Below, piece by piece: positions 1 through 8,968 of a DNA stretch of 64,000 bases; within the stretch, counting starts at the first letter, position 1; each line of letters begins with the position of its first letter. Origin of the DNA: Elusimicrobiales bacterium (GTDB taxonomy: Bacteria; Elusimicrobiota; Elusimicrobia; Elusimicrobiales; Elusimicrobiaceae); NCBI GenBank assembly GCA_041651175.1, contig JBAZJT010000001.1, forward strand, positions 124,001-188,000. The letters run 5' to 3'. The notes under the pieces are model-generated. The model saw nothing but the letters and a program-made list of their open reading frames with translations, had not been told where the DNA came from and ran no database searches. Both the position numbers and the translations under genes were made by a program.

Positions 1-2454
1 CACGGGCTTCCCATAGAACACGCCCTCCTGAAGGAATTGAAGCAGGACAAGCGGCATATAGAAGATATTCCCGCCTTCCGCCTAAAGGCCCGGCAGTTTG
101 CCGCGAAATTCATAGACCTCCAGCGCGAGGATTTCAAGCGGCTTGGCATACCGGCGGACTGGGACAATCCGTATATCACCATGTCGCCGCATTTTGAGGG
201 CACAGTCATAAAGGCTTTTCTGGATCTGGCGCGCAAGGGCTGCATATTCAAAGGCAAAAAGCCGATATACTGGTGCGTCTCGTGCGAGACCGCGCTAGCC
301 GACGCGGAAGTGGAATACAAGGATAAAACCTCCAATTCCATATTCGTGAAATTTGAACTGGCGGAGCCGTTCTCCGGTAAAAAAGCCGCGCTGGCCATCT
401 GGACCACCACCCCCTGGACCCTGCCCGCCAACATGGCCGCCGCCGTGGACGAGGAGGAAAGCTATATCCTCCTGCGCGACCGCAAAACCGGCGAGCATTA
501 CATCGCCGCCGAAAAGCTGGCGGATTCTTTTATTTCCGAATGCGGGCTGGACTGCGAAAAGGGCGAAAAAATCCCCGGCAAAGCGCTGCTGGGCCTCAAA
601 TACCGCCATCCGCTGTTCGCGGATAAAGCCAATCCGGTCATCCATACGGATTTCGTGGCGATGGATACGGGCAGCGGCATAGTCCATGTCGCGCCGGGCC
701 ATGGCGAGGACGATTTCTACTCCGGCCTGGAGCAGGGTATAGAGATTTTCTGTCCCGTGGACAACCGGGGCCGCTTTACTAAAGAGGGCCGCGAGTTTGA
801 GGGGCTCTCGGTCTGGGAGGCCAACCCGGCGGTCATTGAAAAACTGCGCGCCGCGGGTAAGCTGCTGGCCGCAAAGGATATTTCGCACAGCTATCCGCAT
901 TGCTGGCGGTGCAAAAAGCCGGTCATATTCCGCGCAACGGAGCAGTGGTTTTTGGGCGTAGACAAAAACGGGCTGCGCGACAAACTTGTCGCCGCCATAG
1001 ACAAGGTGAACTGGGTGCCGCCGGGCAGCAGGGAAAGAATACGCTCCATGGTGCAGCAAAGGCCGGACTGGTGCCTGTCGCGCCAGCGCGCCTGGGGAAC
1101 GCCGGTGCCGATGATGAACTGCTCCTCCTGCCATCAGCTTCAGTATGACGAAACGCTTTTTGCCGCCATAGAGAAACGCGCTTTCGCCGAAGGCTCGGAT
1201 TTCTGGTTCAGCGATCCGGCGGAAAAGATAGTTCCCCCCGGCTATAAATGCAAATGCGGCGGGACAACTTTCGTCAAGGAAACCGACATTCTGGACGTGT
1301 GGCTGGATTCGGGGGTTTCCTGGGCGGCGGTGCTGCCGGAGGGGCATTATCCGGCTGACCTCTATATGGAAGGCTCGGACCAGCACAGGGGCTGGTTCCA
1401 GACCTCGCTTATCCCGTCGGTCGCGCTGAACGGCCATGCGCCGTACAAGGCGGTATACACCCACGGATTTATAATGGATGAGAAGGGCCACGCCATGCAC
1501 AAATCGGCGGGCAATGCCGTCTCGCCGCAGGAAATAATAGGCAAATACGGCGCGGAGACTTTGCGGCTCTGGGTCGCCCTGTCCGACTGCACCGAGGATG
1601 TGCGCCTCTCCGAAAAACTGCTGGAGGGGCCCATAGACGCCTACCGCAAGATTCGCAACACGTCGCGCTATCTGCTTGGCAATCTCTGGGATTACGACCC
1701 GCAAAAACATAAGGTTTCTTACGATAAGCTGCACGAGGCGGACAGATACATGCTCCACCGCCTTGCGGAGCTTGTGGCGGCAGCGCGCGGGCATTATGAC
1801 AGGCTCAATTACCGCGCCGCAATCCGCGACATAGCGGATTTCTGCATACTGGACCTGTCGTCTTTCTACTTTGACACGTTGAAAGACAGGCTCTACACCC
1901 TGGGCAAGAATTCATGGGAGCGCCGCTCCGCCCAGACCGCGCTTTACGAGATTGCCACGGGGCTGTTTCGGCTCATGGCCCCGGTGCTGTCTTTCACCGC
2001 AGAGGAGGCGTGGCAGGAATTGCGCAAGGCCAATCCCGGCCTTGAGGAAAGCGTCTTCCTGTCGGATTTCCCTCAGGCCGGAGAAAAATGCCCGCAGGCG
2101 CTGGCGGAAAAATGGGAGAAAATACGGCAGATACGCGAGCTTGCGCTCAAAGCCCTTGAGGAAAAAAGGAAGGCCGGCATCATAGGCGCGCCGCTTGAGG
2201 CGAAAGTTATTTTCAGGGCCAATGACGCGGCTGAGCGCGCTTTCATAAGCGGCACGTTGGAATTGTGGCCTTCCGTGCTGATAGTCTCCGCAGCGGAACT
2301 GGCGGAGGGGCCGGAGCAGCTTTCCGTTGAAGTCGTTCACGCCGACGGCGCGAAATGCCCGCGCTGCTGGCAGTGGAAAAAGGATATCGGCGCGCATCCC
2401 GCGCATCCGGACGTCTGCGCGCGCTGCGCCGGCGTGCTGGAGGCGGAGAAATGA
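1..2454 (+). CDS. ileS: Isoleucyl-tRNA synthetase, 5' end outside window
   Basis: Cytoplasmic class Ia enzyme that charges tRNA-Ile. The reading frame is open from base 1, which encodes the family motif HGLPIE, so the true start and the HIGH motif lie upstream; 817 residues are in the window. Visible landmarks are a Cys pair (CVSC) before the editing domain, the editing-domain GSGIVHVAPGHGEDD block near 670-715, DVWLDSGVSW near 1297-1323, and a KMSKS-equivalent written AMHKSAGN at about 1492-1515, a variant I recall from other bacterial IleRS. The C-terminus has a zinc-finger pattern CPRCW...CARC near 2355-2440. The TGA stop overlaps the lspA ATG, and ileS-lspA is a common bacterial gene order. 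Confidence 0.97.
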   Translation, partial: HGLPIEHALLKELKQDKRHIEDIPAFRLKARQFAAKFIDLQREDFKRLGIPADWDNPYITMSPHFEGTVIKAFLDLARKGCIFKGKKPIYWCVSCETALADAEVEYKDKTSNSIFVKFELAEPFSGKKAALAIWTTTPWTLPANMAAAVDEEESYILLRDRKTGEHYIAAEKLADSFISECGLDCEKGEKIPGKALLGLKYRHPLFADKANPVIHTDFVAMDTGSGIVHVAPGHGEDDFYSGLEQGIEIFCPVDNRGRFTKEGREFEGLSVWEANPAVIEKLRAAGKLLAAKDISHSYPHCWRCKKPVIFRATEQWFLGVDKNGLRDKLVAAIDKVNWVPPGSRERIRSMVQQRPDWCLSRQRAWGTPVPMMNCSSCHQLQYDETLFAAIEKRAFAEGSDFWFSDPAEKIVPPGYKCKCGGTTFVKETDILDVWLDSGVSWAAVLPEGHYPADLYMEGSDQHRGWFQTSLIPSVALNGHAPYKAVYTHGFIMDEKGHAMHKSAGNAVSPQEIIGKYGAETLRLWVALSDCTEDVRLSEKLLEGPIDAYRKIRNTSRYLLGNLWDYDPQKHKVSYDKLHEADRYMLHRLAELVAAARGHYDRLNYRAAIRDIADFCILDLSSFYFDTLKDRLYTLGKNSWERRSAQTALYEIATGLFRLMAPVLSFTAEEAWQELRKANPGLEESVFLSDFPQAGEKCPQALAEKWEKIRQIRELALKALEEKRKAGIIGAPLEAKVIFRANDAAERAFISGTLELWPSVLIVSAAELAEGPEQLSVEVVHADGAKCPRCWQWKKDIGAHPAHPDVCARCAGVLEAEK

Positions 2455-2954
2455 ACTGCTGCTCCGCCCCGGCGGAACGGACACAACGGGCCGCGCTGAC
2501 GCGGGTTTCGCCACGCGCGGCGGCTGTGATAGCCGCCGTATTCGCGCTGGACAGAATCACCAAATTCCTGGCGCATAAATACCTGGACGGGACCGCCGGG
2601 CTGGATTGGGGGCTTCTGCGGCTGACCTATGTGGAAAACACCGGCGCGGCCTTCAGCATGCTGCGCGGGATGAACTGGCTGTTCGCGGCGGTGGCCGCCG
2701 TTTTTCTGGGAGCGATGTTTTTCTGGCGGGAGGAAATAGCCGCCTGCGGCAGGGCCGCGCGGCTGGGAATGCTGCTTATAGCGGGCGGCGCGCTGGGCAA
2801 TCTCTGGGACAGGCTTAGTTGCGGCGCGGTGGCGGATTTTATAGATTTCAGGGTGTGGCCGGTGTTTAATGCCGCGGATTCATTTATCACGGTCGGGGCC
2901 GCGCTGATGGCTCTGGCTTTCTACCGCGGCGGGGAAAAACGATGCGCCCGATAA
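2451..2954 (+). CDS. lspA: Signal peptidase II (prolipoprotein signal peptidase)
   Basis: Inner-membrane aspartyl protease that removes signal peptides from diacylglyceryl-modified prolipoproteins; 167 residues. The start ATG at 2451 overlaps the ileS stop (ATGA). Family signatures are VENTGAAFSM (residues 61-70), GALGNLWDRL with the first catalytic Asp near residue 120, and FNAADSF with the second near residue 143. Four hydrophobic segments are visible. Its stop overlaps the next gene, a TPR lipoprotein that is itself a likely substrate. A longer frame opens at 2355, but it would lie inside ileS and add non-homologous sequence. Confidence 0.95.
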   Translation: MNCCSAPAERTQRAALTRVSPRAAAVIAAVFALDRITKFLAHKYLDGTAGLDWGLLRLTYVENTGAAFSMLRGMNWLFAAVAAVFLGAMFFWREEIAACGRAARLGMLLIAGGALGNLWDRLSCGAVADFIDFRVWPVFNAADSFITVGAALMALAFYRGGEKRCAR

Positions 2955-3898
2955 GACTACTCGTCCTGCTGTCCGCGTTTTTTCTGTCCGGCTGTTACAA
3001 AAGCCCGGAGAAGCTGTTTGCAAAAGCCAACGAGCTGGTGCTTAACGGCGCCTATACTGACGCCATAGTCCTCTACAACAAAGCCCTGGGAAAAAGGCCG
3101 GATTATGCCGCCGCGCTCAACAACCGCGGCATGGCGCGCGAAAAACGCGGCGATGTGCCGGAAGCCGCGCAGGATTACGCGCTGGCCATAAAGGCCGACC
3201 CGTCTTTCGCTCAGGCATACAACAACCTGGCCGCGCTGGAACTGGACAGGGACCGCTACCCCCAGGCCGAGAAGCTGGCCGACAGGGCCGTTTCAATAGC
3301 GCCCAAATACGTGCTGGCTTATGTGAACCGCGGTTCGGCCCGCTACGGACAGGGCAATATGGCCGGCGCGGCGCAGGATTTTTCCCATGCGCTCAAACTG
3401 GAGCCGGATTTTCCGCAGGCCCTTTACGGGCGCGCGCTGTCGCTGGGCGGGCAGGGGGACAACCGCGCCGCCCTGCAGGACCTTGACCGGCTGCTGGACA
3501 TAAAATCCGGCATGTACGCCGCCTGGCGGCTGCGCGGCATAATACGCGAAACCGACGGCGACTTCGGCGGCGCGGCCCAGGATTACGGCAGGCTGATATC
3601 GCTGCGCCCGGACAGTTACGACGGCTGGTTTCTGCGCGCGCGCGCCGCCTGGCGCGCCGGCTACTACGACGGCGCGGCGGAGGATATAAACCGTGCCATG
3701 CGTCTTGCCCAGATGAACGCCGCCGTCTACGCGCTGCGCGGCGACATTTACGCCAATATAGACCCTTTTGAAGCCGGACGCAGCTATGTGGCCGCCAGAA
3801 CACTGGACCCGCAGAACGCGCCGATTTACAATGTAAAGGTGCTCATTATGAAGAAAAATCTGGAGCGAAACATGCCGTCCGCAAGGAACCGCAAATAA
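2942..3898 (+). CDS. TPR repeat lipoprotein
   Basis: 318 residues with a lipoprotein signal: a basic start, a hydrophobic stretch and the lipobox LSGC at residues 15-18. The mature part is almost entirely tetratricopeptide repeats of ~34 residues, with typical A-NNRGMAREKRGD and Y-GRALSLGGQGD helices. It is therefore probably a periplasm-facing scaffold anchored in a membrane; the partner is unknown. Asp is not at +2 (Tyr-Lys follow the Cys), so export to the outer membrane is possible. It overlaps lspA by 13 bp and is followed 4 bp later by the membrane protein gene, so the four genes from ileS probably form one transcript. Confidence 0.85.
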   Translation: MRPIRLLVLLSAFFLSGCYKSPEKLFAKANELVLNGAYTDAIVLYNKALGKRPDYAAALNNRGMAREKRGDVPEAAQDYALAIKADPSFAQAYNNLAALELDRDRYPQAEKLADRAVSIAPKYVLAYVNRGSARYGQGNMAGAAQDFSHALKLEPDFPQALYGRALSLGGQGDNRAALQDLDRLLDIKSGMYAAWRLRGIIRETDGDFGGAAQDYGRLISLRPDSYDGWFLRARAAWRAGYYDGAAEDINRAMRLAQMNAAVYALRGDIYANIDPFEAGRSYVAARTLDPQNAPIYNVKVLIMKKNLERNMPSARNRK

Positions 3899-3902
3899 AA
3901 TT

Positions 3903-6215
3903 ATGAGCGACTCTGTAATCCCCCGCGGAGCCGGAGCGGAGCCAAGCTGCAGGCCGCGCAGTCTGTCCGAGAAAATCCGGCTGATGCGCATGGTGCTGGA
4001 GGGCATTTACTTTGAAAAGGAAACCGCCGATACCATAGCCCGCGGCAGCAAAAAACCGGAAGTGCTTTACGGGCTGTTTCTGGCCTGCCTGATGGCGCTG
4101 GCGCAGGGATTTCTGCTGTCAATGTGGGCGGCAAGGGACGCGCGCCATCGGCTGGGGCCGGAGGAAGTGGCCTCATTGCGGGCGGCGCAGACATACCGGC
4201 AGGCGGCTTCTTCCGGGAAGCTCATGGAGCTGATAAAGTCCCCGCTGGACGAGGACGGGCTGCCCCGCCCGCCCCTTTATTACTGGACGCTGGCGCTGAC
4301 CTCGCCCGAACAGTCCGGCAGGCCGCCTTCCGGCACGGGGCTTCAAACGGTTTATCTGGCGATATTATGCATGTCGGTCTATCTGATAACCCGGCGCAGC
4401 CGCACCGAGCCGGCGTCGCTGGTGGCGGCGGCATTCGCCTCCAGCCTGCCGTTCGTGCTGGGCTGCATGCGGCAGCTTTCTCCGGAGCTGGCGCTTATAG
4501 CGTTTACGGCCGCGGCTTACGCGGCTTTCATCTGGTCCGACGATTTTGAATCCGCCCCGTGGACCTTCGTCTGGGGCATATTCAGCCTGCTGGGGATGCT
4601 GACCTCGTGGGTTTACCCGCTTTGCACCATTCCGCTGATGAACCTTCTGTTTTACGGAATAATGAACCATGTAACGCGCGCCAATGTCATGCGCGTGTTC
4701 TGGGTGTGGGCGGGGGTGTATCTGTTGTGGCTGTCAAACAACATGGTGCCGATAATGCAGTGGGTTACGCACAACGTGCTGCCCGGGATGGTGGTGGTTT
4801 CCTCTGTAAGCATATTTGAGAACCTGCGCCAGCTGGCCATGCATACGCTGTCCGCCATGCCGTGGTATCTGGTCAATTCCGCGGACTGGCTGCAGATCCC
4901 GTTTTTCATCGCCGCATCCGTCATGGGCCTGTGGTTTTTCACCACGCAGTTCGCCGTCTATCCCTACAGGCGGGACATATGCTACTGGCTGTTCGCGCCG
5001 CTGCTGTTTGTGTCGCTTCTGCCGCAGCACAGGGCGGAGTATTATCTACCTTCGCTTGCCGCGGTTTCGGTCATGCTGGGAGTGATGTCTCCCCGGAAAT
5101 TCTATTTCTGGATACTGGGCGGGCTATTCGTTTTCAGCGCGGCTTACCAGCTTGGCGCGCTGCCGTCGCTGCATATCACAACCCCTCTGGGCAGGGTGGC
5201 GCTTGTGGACGCCGGACGGCGAAAGCCCTACGGCCAGGCGCTGGGCAGGGTTTTGCAGGATGCGGCACGGCTCGCCGCCGCCAGGGGGCAGAGCGTGGTC
5301 GCCGTATCAAAAAACCCGTCCCTTGAGCCGTACTATCTGAACTGGCTTGCGGAGCGGGCCGGGTTCAAGCCGCTGTCTTTCATGTGGGATGACGCGGGAT
5401 TTTCAGTTTATCCCGCCGTCGTGCTGGACGTCCGCCCGCCGGGAGCCGCGCCGGCCAAATCCCCGTTGTTTGGCGACATGGCCAGGCCGGACCCGGTCAT
5501 TGACGCCTATGAGGCCAGGGGAAGCTACAAGCTTGACACCGGCGACGTTGTTACGGTGCTGGCGCAGCGCGATTTCCGGTTCCCGCCGTTCAAAAGCGCG
5601 GCATACAGCGTCAAGCGGCTTAAATTCGCCGGCTTTATAGCGGAAGACGTGCTGGCGGACATCGGCCCCTGGGACCCGGACAGGCAGTCCTACAGATGGA
5701 TTAACCTGACCGCCGGCTCCATCAGGCTGGGCAAGGGAGATGTGTTCGGCGTCTCAGCCGTTTTGCAGGACTGCCGGTTCATAACCGCCTCGCCGGCCAC
5801 ATTTGAGGGCGCGAAAATACTCAAGCTGGGGACACTGCGCCTTACAAGCGGCATAGTGGACTCCGACAACATAGGCGAGGCGGCGCACGCGCTTATTCCG
5901 CAGTTGTCGGATTTGAAAATGGAAATCCACCTGCTGCCCGGACAGGAACAGCAGCACACGCTCAGCGGGCTCTCGCTTAGCGGCAAATACAACGATTCGC
6001 CTTTTTCCGGCAGCGCGACAATAGAGCGCAGCGGGGCCTCCGACCTGTTCCTGAAATTCAATCCGCTCAATATCTCCTACTGGACCGTGCCGGATTTCAT
6101 GCTCAACACCCTGCAGATCGGCGTTCACGCCGCGCCCACGCCCACAAGGCCTTTCTGGTTCGTGGTAAGCAACGTGGTTTTTGACAACACGTCCATCTCA
6201 ATACGCGCCGACTGA
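3903..6215 (+). CDS. GT-C-like polytopic membrane protein with C-terminal soluble domain
   Basis: 770 residues. After a ~70-residue N-terminal region come about ten membrane segments (roughly residues 60-420). The first large loop has an acidic GPEEVASLR segment and then PRPPLYYW near residue 122, which resembles the ArnT/PMT-type GT-C motif HPPLYYW. These enzymes move sugars from polyprenyl-phosphate carriers in the periplasm. From about residue 425 the chain is soluble, and the last ~220 residues look beta-rich (alternating polar/hydrophobic, no membrane segment), distantly like a lipid-binding DUF2993/LmeA type domain. The sugar-transfer role is inferred from the loop motif. The fusion to the C-terminal domain is unusual and may be lineage specific. 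Confidence 0.6.
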   Translation: MSDSVIPRGAGAEPSCRPRSLSEKIRLMRMVLEGIYFEKETADTIARGSKKPEVLYGLFLACLMALAQGFLLSMWAARDARHRLGPEEVASLRAAQTYRQAASSGKLMELIKSPLDEDGLPRPPLYYWTLALTSPEQSGRPPSGTGLQTVYLAILCMSVYLITRRSRTEPASLVAAAFASSLPFVLGCMRQLSPELALIAFTAAAYAAFIWSDDFESAPWTFVWGIFSLLGMLTSWVYPLCTIPLMNLLFYGIMNHVTRANVMRVFWVWAGVYLLWLSNNMVPIMQWVTHNVLPGMVVVSSVSIFENLRQLAMHTLSAMPWYLVNSADWLQIPFFIAASVMGLWFFTTQFAVYPYRRDICYWLFAPLLFVSLLPQHRAEYYLPSLAAVSVMLGVMSPRKFYFWILGGLFVFSAAYQLGALPSLHITTPLGRVALVDAGRRKPYGQALGRVLQDAARLAAARGQSVVAVSKNPSLEPYYLNWLAERAGFKPLSFMWDDAGFSVYPAVVLDVRPPGAAPAKSPLFGDMARPDPVIDAYEARGSYKLDTGDVVTVLAQRDFRFPPFKSAAYSVKRLKFAGFIAEDVLADIGPWDPDRQSYRWINLTAGSIRLGKGDVFGVSAVLQDCRFITASPATFEGAKILKLGTLRLTSGIVDSDNIGEAAHALIPQLSDLKMEIHLLPGQEQQHTLSGLSLSGKYNDSPFSGSATIERSGASDLFLKFNPLNISYWTVPDFMLNTLQIGVHAAPTPTRPFWFVVSNVVFDNTSISIRAD

Positions 6216-6229
6216 CGTTCCGCGCGGCT

Positions 6230-6334
6230 CGGAATTTGAAGAGCATACCTGTCCGGCGCATGCGGGGAAAATTCTGTGCAGGAATGTCCCGCCGGCTGCC
6301 GCCGAATCCCGCAATCCAACTGAAACATTCAGGC
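6230..6334 (+). repeat. Dispersed repeat, partial copy A
   Basis: Starts with GGAATTTGA and contains a GCATGC-GGGAAAATTC core, CAGGAATGTCCCGCC, and an end reading AATCCCGCAATCCAACTG. By eye it aligns over ~95 bp with the copy at 12777-12873 at roughly 80 percent identity. Only the right half of the element is present; the left inverted end is missing and the 434-bp TIR element abuts it. Confidence 0.75.
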
Positions 6335-6768
6335 TATTGATGTCTGCATAAATAAAAGCCTATGCGACTGAGCCGATTTCGCAGCGAAACAAGAAGCCAA
6401 AGGCTGGACATACTGTTCGTATGTCCGGCCTTTGGCGACGCGGTTGCAGCCCGAAAGCGGCTCGGCCCCTTCGGGGAGGCCCGCCTTCAGGCCGCGCGCG
6501 TCGTTGCGGCTGTTTGCAGTGCGGACAGCACAGCGGCGCAGCCGCGCCTGGCCTGAAAGTTTCAGTTGGCTGCGGGATTCGGCGAAAAATCGCTTCATAC
6601 TGCCTTCACAAAATTATCCTTTCGTGCTGTGAAGCACGCGCGGATAATTTTGTTCGGCATTATCTCGCGCTTTTTCGCCTCGGTCCTCACACCAACTGAA
6701 ACTTTCAGGCTGGCGCGCAGCCTGAATTCGGGCCTTCGCATAGGCTTTTATTTATGCAGACATCAATA
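6335..6768. mobile_element. 434-bp element with 33-bp perfect terminal inverted repeats (MITE-like)
   Basis: Bases 6335-6367 and 6736-6768 are exact reverse complements (33 of 33). Each end finishes in TA, consistent with a TA target duplication as in Tc1/mariner-type or related MITEs. There is no transposase gene inside. The interior has a 16-bp hairpin (6397-6435, one G-T pair), a 12-bp hairpin with an inner 6-bp stem (6608-6653) and a 9-bp hairpin (6704-6726). It could be a non-autonomous transposable element or a structured non-coding RNA locus; the TA flanks favour the first. Confidence 0.65.
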
Positions 6769-6806
6769 ATGTTCCCCCCGCCGCGGCGGGTATGGTATCA
6801 TAGCGT

Positions 6807-7790
6807 ATGTCGTCCGAAATCTGCATTCATGTATTCAGCGGCACGGGCAACACCATGCACGCGGCGCGGCGGATAGCGCGCGCATTCTCGGCAAAAAATA
6901 TAATCGCGCCGATACTTGACATAGAAAAGGGCGGCAACTGCATGTCCGATGCGGCGCATGTGTTCATGTTCCCGGTATACGCCGGCTCCGTGCCGGAGAT
7001 AATGTCGCGCCACATCGCGGGCCTGCCGCGCTGCGCCCGGACCAGGGCGGCTGTGGTGGCCACCATGGGCAGCCAGTCCCCCGGCAGGGAAGGCAACGAA
7101 GGCCGCGCGCTGGAGCAGGCCTGCGCGGAACTGGCGGCGCGCGGCTATCTGGTTTTTTTCACCGAGGCGATATCCTATCCGGGCAATATCACGTCGTTTC
7201 TCAATCCGCCGCCGCAGGACCTGTGCGACAAAATCACCGAGCGCGCCGATGAAAAAGCGGATGACGCCGCGCTGGCAATTGTATCGGGGGAAAGGCATTT
7301 CAGGACCAACGCCGCCCCGGCTTATGCCGCCGGCCTGGTCATGGGCGCGCTGTTTCTGCCGCTGGGGCGCAGGCTGATGGGCAAATGCTTTGCCGCTGAC
7401 AATAACTGCAACGGCTGCGGCCATTGCGCCGGAAGCTGCCCCGCAGGAGCGATAACGTTGTCCGGCGGCAGGCCTGTCTGGAGATTCTCCTGCCAGGGCT
7501 GCCAGCGCTGCATAAACGACTGCCCGCAGCGGGCGATACAATTTTCGCTGCTGCGCGCCTTCGCGATGAATTTCGGCTGGCTGATTCCGTGGAGCCTTAT
7601 TTTCGGGCTGGGGCTGGGATGGTTTTCCGGGTTTCTGTTCAACTTCGTTTTCTACGCGGTTACATTGCCGCTGGCCGACTCGGTTTTCCGCCGCTGCGAT
7701 AAATTCCCGGCGCTGCGCCGGCTGCTGGCATCCAGCCTTTCGCAGGATTACCGCCGCTATACGATGAGAGAGCGCCCGGAGGCGAAATAG
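6807..7790 (+). CDS. EFR1-type flavodoxin/ferredoxin fusion protein
   Basis: 327 residues. The N-terminus reads HVFSGTGNT (residues 8-16), the FMN phosphate-binding loop of flavodoxins. Two 4Fe-4S motifs follow: CNGCGHCAGSCP near residues 200-211 and CQGCQRCINDCP near 229-240. The C-terminus has a hydrophobic hairpin (about residues 250-290) that could anchor it to the membrane. This order matches the EFR1 family of electron carriers; partners are unknown. No Shine-Dalgarno precedes the ATG; TGGTATCAT, an extended -10-like box, ends 5 bases upstream, so the transcript may be leaderless. Confidence 0.8.
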   Translation: MSSEICIHVFSGTGNTMHAARRIARAFSAKNIIAPILDIEKGGNCMSDAAHVFMFPVYAGSVPEIMSRHIAGLPRCARTRAAVVATMGSQSPGREGNEGRALEQACAELAARGYLVFFTEAISYPGNITSFLNPPPQDLCDKITERADEKADDAALAIVSGERHFRTNAAPAYAAGLVMGALFLPLGRRLMGKCFAADNNCNGCGHCAGSCPAGAITLSGGRPVWRFSCQGCQRCINDCPQRAIQFSLLRAFAMNFGWLIPWSLIFGLGLGWFSGFLFNFVFYAVTLPLADSVFRRCDKFPALRRLLASSLSQDYRRYTMRERPEAK

Positions 7791-7921
7791 CCATGCTCCC
7801 GGATAAGATTTATGAGGCAAGAACACAAGATTTCGGTTTGCGGCGAAACAGCGCGTCCTCGCCGGGAACCTGCCTGCCCAAGCCCGCATAAGCCGCAAGC
7901 CATGCCCGGGAAGCAGGCCTG
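7791..7921 (-). repeat. Intergenic segment with dispersed-repeat edges
   Basis: On the minus strand the segment ends with AAATCTTATCCGGGAGCATGG (partial: CTTATCCGGGAGC at 7794-7806), the same edge motif found at 12745-12758, 54424-54440 and 59866-59878. On the plus strand its right end reads GGGAAGCAGGCCTG directly before the ATG at 7922. The 12-mer GCAGGCCTGATG recurs at the start of the O-antigen-ligase-like gene (54265, minus strand). No gene is seen in it. Confidence 0.55.
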
Positions 7922-8968
7922 ATGACCGCCTCCCGGAAAACGGCTTTATTGCGGCTGGCAAGCTCGGTTGCGGCGGTGGGGCTGGCTTTCGCCATAGGCG
8001 CCGCGCTTATGCTGGCTGTGGGGGTTGACCCGCTGGCGGTTTACGCGCGGCTGGCGCAGGGGACATTGCTAAACCCCTACGGCCTGGCGCAGATTTTATT
8101 CAAGGCAACTCCGCTGATTCTGGCGGGGCTGTCGGTTGCCCTTGCCTTCAAGGCGGGGTTGTTTAATATCGGCGCGGAAGGCCAGATGACGATGGGCGGC
8201 CTGTGCTGCGCGCTGGCGGCGTCGGAGCTGCGCGGGCTGCCGGCGGTTGTCCATATCCCCGTCTGCCTGCTGGCCGCCATGCTGGGCGGCGCGCTGTGGG
8301 CCGCGCCGCCCGCGCTGCTAAAGGCCCGGCGCGGCGCGCACGAGGTTATCACCACCATAATGATGAATTTCATCGCCGCCGCGCTGGCCAACTATCTGGT
8401 GGCGGTTAAATTCCACGAGCCGGAAACCGTGCATACCGCCGCCGGAATGCCGTCTTCCTTCCTGCCGCGGCTGGATGCGTTTATCGGCGCTTTCAAAGGC
8501 TCGCCCGCCAATGTGTCGCTTCTCATCGCGCTGACGGCCTGCGCCGCGGTCTGGTGGCTGCTGCGCAAAACCGCGTTCGGCTACGAGGTCCGCGCCGCCG
8601 GGCTTAGCCCGGACGCGGCGGCCACTGCGGGAATAAACGTCCCCGCGCGCATGGCCGGGGCTTTTGTGGCGGCGGGCGCGCTGGCCGGGTTGGGCGCGGC
8701 GAATTTCGTGATGGGCTACAAGCATTATTTTGAGGAAGGTTTCTGCGGCGGGGCGGGGTTTATGGGCATAGCGGTGGCGCTGGCCGGGCAGAACAACCCG
8801 GCGGGCATAGTGGCGGCGGCGCTGCTGTTTGGCGCATTGTCGCACGGGACGCTGGTCATAAACGCGCTGGTCCCGAAAGATATAGTGCTTGCCATCCAGG
8901 CGCTGGTGATTATTTTCGTCATAGCCTTTGACGGGCTGGCAAGACGGGCGGAGTTTTCCGATGACTGA
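7922..8968 (+). CDS. ABC transporter permease, nucleoside/BMP type (subunit 1)
   Basis: 348 residues with about eight membrane segments. The stretch FKAGLFNIGAEGQMTMG (near residues 75-91) is the signature of the COG4603-type permease that works with basic-membrane-protein (BMP) binding lipoproteins, importing nucleosides or related compounds. VITTIMMNFIA (about 140-150) is also typical. The next gene is the partner permease. The usual ATPase and binding lipoprotein genes are absent from this neighbourhood. The start at 7922 has GGGAAGC as a weak Shine-Dalgarno 8 bases upstream, provided by a repeat edge. Confidence 0.85.
   Translation: MTASRKTALLRLASSVAAVGLAFAIGAALMLAVGVDPLAVYARLAQGTLLNPYGLAQILFKATPLILAGLSVALAFKAGLFNIGAEGQMTMGGLCCALAASELRGLPAVVHIPVCLLAAMLGGALWAAPPALLKARRGAHEVITTIMMNFIAAALANYLVAVKFHEPETVHTAAGMPSSFLPRLDAFIGAFKGSPANVSLLIALTACAAVWWLLRKTAFGYEVRAAGLSPDAAATAGINVPARMAGAFVAAGALAGLGAANFVMGYKHYFEEGFCGGAGFMGIAVALAGQNNPAGIVAAALLFGALSHGTLVINALVPKDIVLAIQALVIIFVIAFDGLARRAEFSDD

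Larger units (their letters stand above)
6216..6806. other. 591-bp non-coding block rich in nested inverted repeats
   Basis: No convincing gene lies between the GT-C-like gene and the ferredoxin-like gene. The block holds a half copy of the dispersed repeat (6230-6334), then a 434-bp element with perfect inverted ends (6335-6768). Inside are strong hairpins at 6397-6435, 6608-6653 and 6704-6726. The motif AACTGAAACWTTCAGG occurs three times (6319-6333; 6551-6566 on the opposite strand; 6694-6709). The short open frames here have no Shine-Dalgarno and no recognisable composition, and they follow the palindromes. Confidence 0.8.

Noticed and set aside
295..1794. 499-residue open frame antisense to ileS
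   Set aside because: Shadow frame created by high GC; no motif, and it is fully overlapped by a clear ileS.
6362..6769. Short open frames (64-92 residues) in the repeat-rich block
   Set aside because: They follow hairpins, have no Shine-Dalgarno and no recognisable composition.
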